Below are positions 6,710-9,347 of a DNA stretch of 9,347 nucleotides, in pieces. A program made the position numbers and the translations under genes. Position 1 is the first letter of the stretch. The number at the start of each line of letters is the position of its first letter. The notes below the pieces were generated by a model. The model saw nothing but the letters and a program-made list of their open reading frames with translations, was not told where the DNA came from and did not search any database. The DNA comes from Bifidobacterium breve (GTDB taxonomy: Bacteria; Actinomycetota; Acidimicrobiia; Acidimicrobiales; Ilumatobacteraceae), in contig CAMBWL010000030.1 in assembly GCA_945871625.1 (NCBI GenBank), positions 1 to 9,347 on the forward strand, given 5' to 3'.

Positions 6710-7699
6710 ATGAATTCGCTCAATAAGCGCCTCGAGATTATCGACATCTCGGCGCTGAAGAGCACCTCGAACGCAAATTACAACGATGCGGCGAGCAATC
6801 TCTATTCGGCACTCAGCGAAATCGGTTTCGCCGTAATCACCAATCATGGTGTCGGCGAAAAAATTGTCGACGACATGCGCCAAGCAGTTTCAAAAGTTTT
6901 TGAAACACCGCGTGAGTTTTTGATGCAGGACATGGTTGTTAAAGGCAATTACCGTGGCTTTGTGCCGCTCGGCTATTTCACGCCGAACTCGGGCAAAGGC
7001 AAAGCCGATCAATACGAAGCATGGAAGTTGCACAACGAAACCGACCCGAATGATCCGATTTGTCGGGCAAGTCCGCTTTATGGTCCCAACAAATGGCCCC
7101 GCATCGACGTAGATATCAAAACGCCAGTTATGAGATATTGGCGAGCGCTGACAGATGTAAGTGAGCGCTTAATCATCGCCCTTTGCTCACAGTTACACGT
7201 AGATGCCAACATCATCTTGGCAAGCATGACTAACCCGCTGACGAATATGACCCTGCTCAACTATCCACCCATGCCCCCGCAAAGCGACACTTGGGGCATT
7301 CATCCTCACAAAGATTTCAATCTGCTGACGCTGCTAGCCCACGACCCGATCGGTGGCCTCGAGGTTCGCAATCGTGCCGACGAGTGGATCAGTGCTGAAT
7401 GCCCGCAAGACGGTTTGGTGCTAAACGTTGGTGACATGCTCGAACTCTGGAGTGGCGGTCGTTTGATTTCGACGCCGCACAGAGTGTTCAATAACTCAGG
7501 AAAGGCCCGTCAATCGTTTCCATTTTTTTCCAAGCCTAGATTTGATGTCATGGTCAAACCGTTGCTCAAACCAATTGACGGTTTTGATCGACCGCCTTTG
7601 CATGTTGGCACTTCGGCAGCCGATATCTGGTATTCGAACTGGCCCGACTCAGTTTCGACAGATCCAGCTCAAGTTCTGGGCGAATACAGTTCGTCGTGA
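6710..7699 (+). CDS. Isopenicillin-N-synthase-family 2-oxoglutarate/Fe(II) oxygenase
   Basis: A 329-residue enzyme, a usual length for the family, with an N-terminal DIOX_N-like region (IIDISAL... ALSEIGFAVITNHGV, about 9-50) and a C-terminal Fe/2OG core. Iron ligands are His200 and Asp202 in GIHPHKDFNLLTLL and His257 in STPHRVFNN; Arg267 and Ser269 (ARQSFPFF) form the R-x-S motif that binds 2-oxoglutarate. NYPPMP before the HxD is also typical. All catalytic residues are present, so it should be an active hydroxylase, demethylase or desaturase; the substrate is not predictable. The ATG directly follows the TAA of the FeS subunit with no gap, and the stop overlaps the next gene's GTG, so it is embedded in the FDH operon. 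It is unrelated in detail to the other oxygenase at 3046-3900. Its placement suggests that its product or by-product feeds formate to the FDH. Confidence 0.9.
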   Translation: MNSLNKRLEIIDISALKSTSNANYNDAASNLYSALSEIGFAVITNHGVGEKIVDDMRQAVSKVFETPREFLMQDMVVKGNYRGFVPLGYFTPNSGKGKADQYEAWKLHNETDPNDPICRASPLYGPNKWPRIDVDIKTPVMRYWRALTDVSERLIIALCSQLHVDANIILASMTNPLTNMTLLNYPPMPPQSDTWGIHPHKDFNLLTLLAHDPIGGLEVRNRADEWISAECPQDGLVLNVGDMLELWSGGRLISTPHRVFNNSGKARQSFPFFSKPRFDVMVKPLLKPIDGFDRPPLHVGTSAADIWYSNWPDSVSTDPAQVLGEYSSS

Positions 7700-9347
7700 C
7701 GAAACGGGGCCGCAGTTTCGAGCCAAACTCGAACACGACCATCACCACAAATGCTGGACACGTTGCTCATCGTGATTTAGTCGAACACTCAAAGCGACTT
7801 GTTCGAAACTTCTATAAAGTCAGCGATCACGTCTGGTGCCTGGTCGGCAACGGTCTCTCGAATCAAACCTTCATCGACGCACCTGATGGCATCATCGCAA
7901 TTGATACAGGCGAATCAAATGAAGAAATGCGTGCCGCTATTTCTGAACTGCGGACGCATACTAAAAAGCCAATTGTTGCGGTGCTATATACGCACTTTCA
8001 TTATGTCGCTGGCACACAAGCCGTAATTGATGCTTCGCCAGACAAGAAAGTCGAAATCTATGGCCACAAAAAGATCGCCTATAACCGCGTTCGCATCGCA
8101 ACTGAAATTGCCCCAAGTTACAGTCGCGGCCTGGTCGAACAATTTGCAATCACTTTGCCCCCCGATGGCCCAGACGGCAACGTCAATGTTGGGCTAGGTC
8201 GCTTTTATCGAAATCCTGAACACAAGACGCAAACCAACGGGTTCATCGAGCCGATACATACTTTCGACTCGCCGTGCACGATAAAAGTTGCCGGTCTGAA
8301 TATCGACGTAATGCCGGCGCCCTCTGACGCCGACGACTCAGTCACATACTGGTTTAAGTCACTTGGCTGTGCGGTAAACAATCTTGTTTGGCCCGTGTTA
8401 TTTAATATTTTTGCAATTCGCGGTGAAGAATACCGCGACCCACGGATCATGCTCACCGGCCTCGACCATTTGCTTTCACTTAAGTCAGATCATCTCGTCG
8501 GCGCGCACGGCATGCCGATCAGCGGCAACGCCGAAATCTTGCAACGCGTCACCAAGTACCGCGACTCGATTCAGTTTTTGTGGGATCAAACAGTTCGTTT
8601 GACAAATCGTGGCTTCACAAGCACCGAACTCGCTCACACAATTCGCCTGCCAGACTTCTTTGACGACGACAATTTGACCTCAGAGTTTTACGGTGTCGCA
8701 GAGCATCACGTGCGACAGATCCGCACTGGTTTGCTCGGCTGGTTTGACGGTGACCCTGCGAACTTGTTTCCCTTGCCCAGAGTCGAGCACTCAAATCGCA
8801 TGATCGCGGGTTTCGGTGGCCGCGAAATCGTCCGTCAAAAGGCGACCGAGGCTATTGACAGCGACGATTTGCGATGGGCTTGCGAACTCAGTTCGTGGCT
8901 CGTCAACAGCACCGAAGTCGACACGGTCGACAAACTACTTTTGGCCAAATCTTTGCGCGGTATCGCCCAACGCACGACGGCCGCCAATATTCGCAACTGG
9001 TGTCTTGCACGCGCTAGACACCTTGATGGCACCTTTGATCTGACTCGCTTCAATCAACACCGTCTCTCGCGCAAACAAATTTTGTCGTCAACAAGCGCCA
9101 ACGCCGTGCACATCTTGCGAGTATTACTGGTGCCAGAACGAGCAATAGGCATTGACATGCATCTTCGGTTCAACTTTGTCGACTGCGAGCCGACAGGTCT
9201 GCACATTAGAAATTGCATTGCCTGCCCCACTGATGGCAACGAAGCACCTATCACGATTGACTGCAGTCTCGACACCTGGGCCGATGTACTGACGGGCGAT
9301 CTTTCTCTTTCGGGCGCAGTTACCGATAAAAAAATTAAAGTCGTCGG
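7696..9347 (+). CDS. Alkylsulfatase-like (BDS1/SdsA-type) metallo-beta-lactamase-fold protein with altered zinc site, 3' end beyond window
   Basis: Open for 550 codons to the window edge; SdsA-type proteins are usually about 620-660 residues. Family features in order: GNGLSNQTFIDAPDGIIAIDTGES (about 50-75) opening the metallo-beta-lactamase fold, VLYTHFHYVAGT at 97-107, SRGLVEQF, GNVNVGLGRF, a hydrophobic region at 216-240, GAHGMPISG at 269-277, WDQTVRLTNRGFTSTELA (296 on) and LGWFDGDPANLFPLP (348 on) of the dimerisation domain, then an SCP2-like C-terminal domain. Active SdsA1 uses H-x-H-x-D-H plus two Glu and a His. Here the motif is H100-F-H102-Y-V-A, the Glu positions appear to be Asp211 and Asn228/229, and only His271 is clearly kept. 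It may therefore not be a sulfatase. The start is probably the GTG at 7696, overlapping the previous stop as GTGA; the first homologous segment begins near residue 20. Confidence 0.85.
   Translation, partial: MTKRGRSFEPNSNTTITTNAGHVAHRDLVEHSKRLVRNFYKVSDHVWCLVGNGLSNQTFIDAPDGIIAIDTGESNEEMRAAISELRTHTKKPIVAVLYTHFHYVAGTQAVIDASPDKKVEIYGHKKIAYNRVRIATEIAPSYSRGLVEQFAITLPPDGPDGNVNVGLGRFYRNPEHKTQTNGFIEPIHTFDSPCTIKVAGLNIDVMPAPSDADDSVTYWFKSLGCAVNNLVWPVLFNIFAIRGEEYRDPRIMLTGLDHLLSLKSDHLVGAHGMPISGNAEILQRVTKYRDSIQFLWDQTVRLTNRGFTSTELAHTIRLPDFFDDDNLTSEFYGVAEHHVRQIRTGLLGWFDGDPANLFPLPRVEHSNRMIAGFGGREIVRQKATEAIDSDDLRWACELSSWLVNSTEVDTVDKLLLAKSLRGIAQRTTAANIRNWCLARARHLDGTFDLTRFNQHRLSRKQILSSTSANAVHILRVLLVPERAIGIDMHLRFNFVDCEPTGLHIRNCIACPTDGNEAPITIDCSLDTWADVLTGDLSLSGAVTDKKIKVV

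Noticed and set aside
7700..7800. Apparent 100-bp non-coding gap before the sulfatase-like gene
   Set aside because: The frame of the sulfatase-like protein is open back to a GTG at 7696 that overlaps the preceding stop, so this stretch is its N-terminus, not a gap.
1..9347. tRNA genes, CRISPR arrays, insertion sequences, attachment sites
   Set aside because: I saw no cloverleaf, no regularly spaced repeats, no transposase-like protein and no terminal inverted repeats. Nearly all bases are in the genes listed.

Overview
The window holds most of an NAD(P)H-linked, metal-dependent formate dehydrogenase (FDH) locus and an associated set of accessory enzymes. It looks like a chromosome segment from a moderate-GC bacterium (about 50% GC by eye). 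The fused NuoE-NuoF subunit and the style of the FeS subunit resemble actinobacterial FDH loci (perhaps Acidimicrobiia-like), but that placement is an inference from remembered sequence style, not a search.

Layout. (1) 1-67: tail of an unrecognised upstream gene, ending 2 bp before the next start. (2) 70-2004 (+): the molybdopterin part of the FDH catalytic subunit, read through an in-frame UGA at 328-330. The UGA lies exactly where FdhF-type enzymes carry selenocysteine (R-T-Sec-H-A-P-S-V) and is followed at once by a hairpin resembling the E. coli fdhF SECIS. A routine gene caller would break this gene in two. (3) 2035-3900 (-): a two-gene unit, a 2-oxoglutarate/Fe(II) oxygenase-like gene followed 9 bp later by a medium-chain, quinone-oxidoreductase-like dehydrogenase. 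It converges on gene 2 and diverges from gene 4. (4) 3966-9347 (+): a tightly coupled operon of fused NuoE-NuoF diaphorase subunit, FeS subunit, isopenicillin-N-synthase-like oxygenase and an alkylsulfatase-like metallo-beta-lactamase-fold protein that runs off the window. Its junctions are an ATGA overlap, a direct TAA/ATG abutment and a GTGA overlap.

The two main points concern the catalytic subunit. It appears to be a selenoprotein. It also appears to be split: the [4Fe-4S] domain that normally begins the molybdopterin chain (C261, C264, C268, C296) is the C-terminus of the FeS protein at 5771-6709, while the rest of the chain, from just after that domain, is the gene at 70-2004 nearly 4 kb upstream. 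Together the pieces make 956 residues, about the size of a one-piece FdsA/Fdh1A subunit, and the last cluster Cys to Sec spacing after joining (103) is close to that of E. coli FdhF (98). Electrons would pass from formate at Mo/W-Sec to the [4Fe-4S] cluster on the other polypeptide, then through two ferredoxin-type clusters and a [2Fe-2S] cluster to FMN and NAD+.

The accessory genes suggest a pathway that releases formate or formaldehyde, such as oxidative demethylation, alkyl-chain or sulfate-ester metabolism, or alpha-oxidation. The substrate cannot be read from the sequence. The sulfatase-like protein has lost several of the expected zinc ligands. There are no RNA genes, insertion sequences or CRISPR arrays that I can support, and no gene-free stretch above 300 bases.
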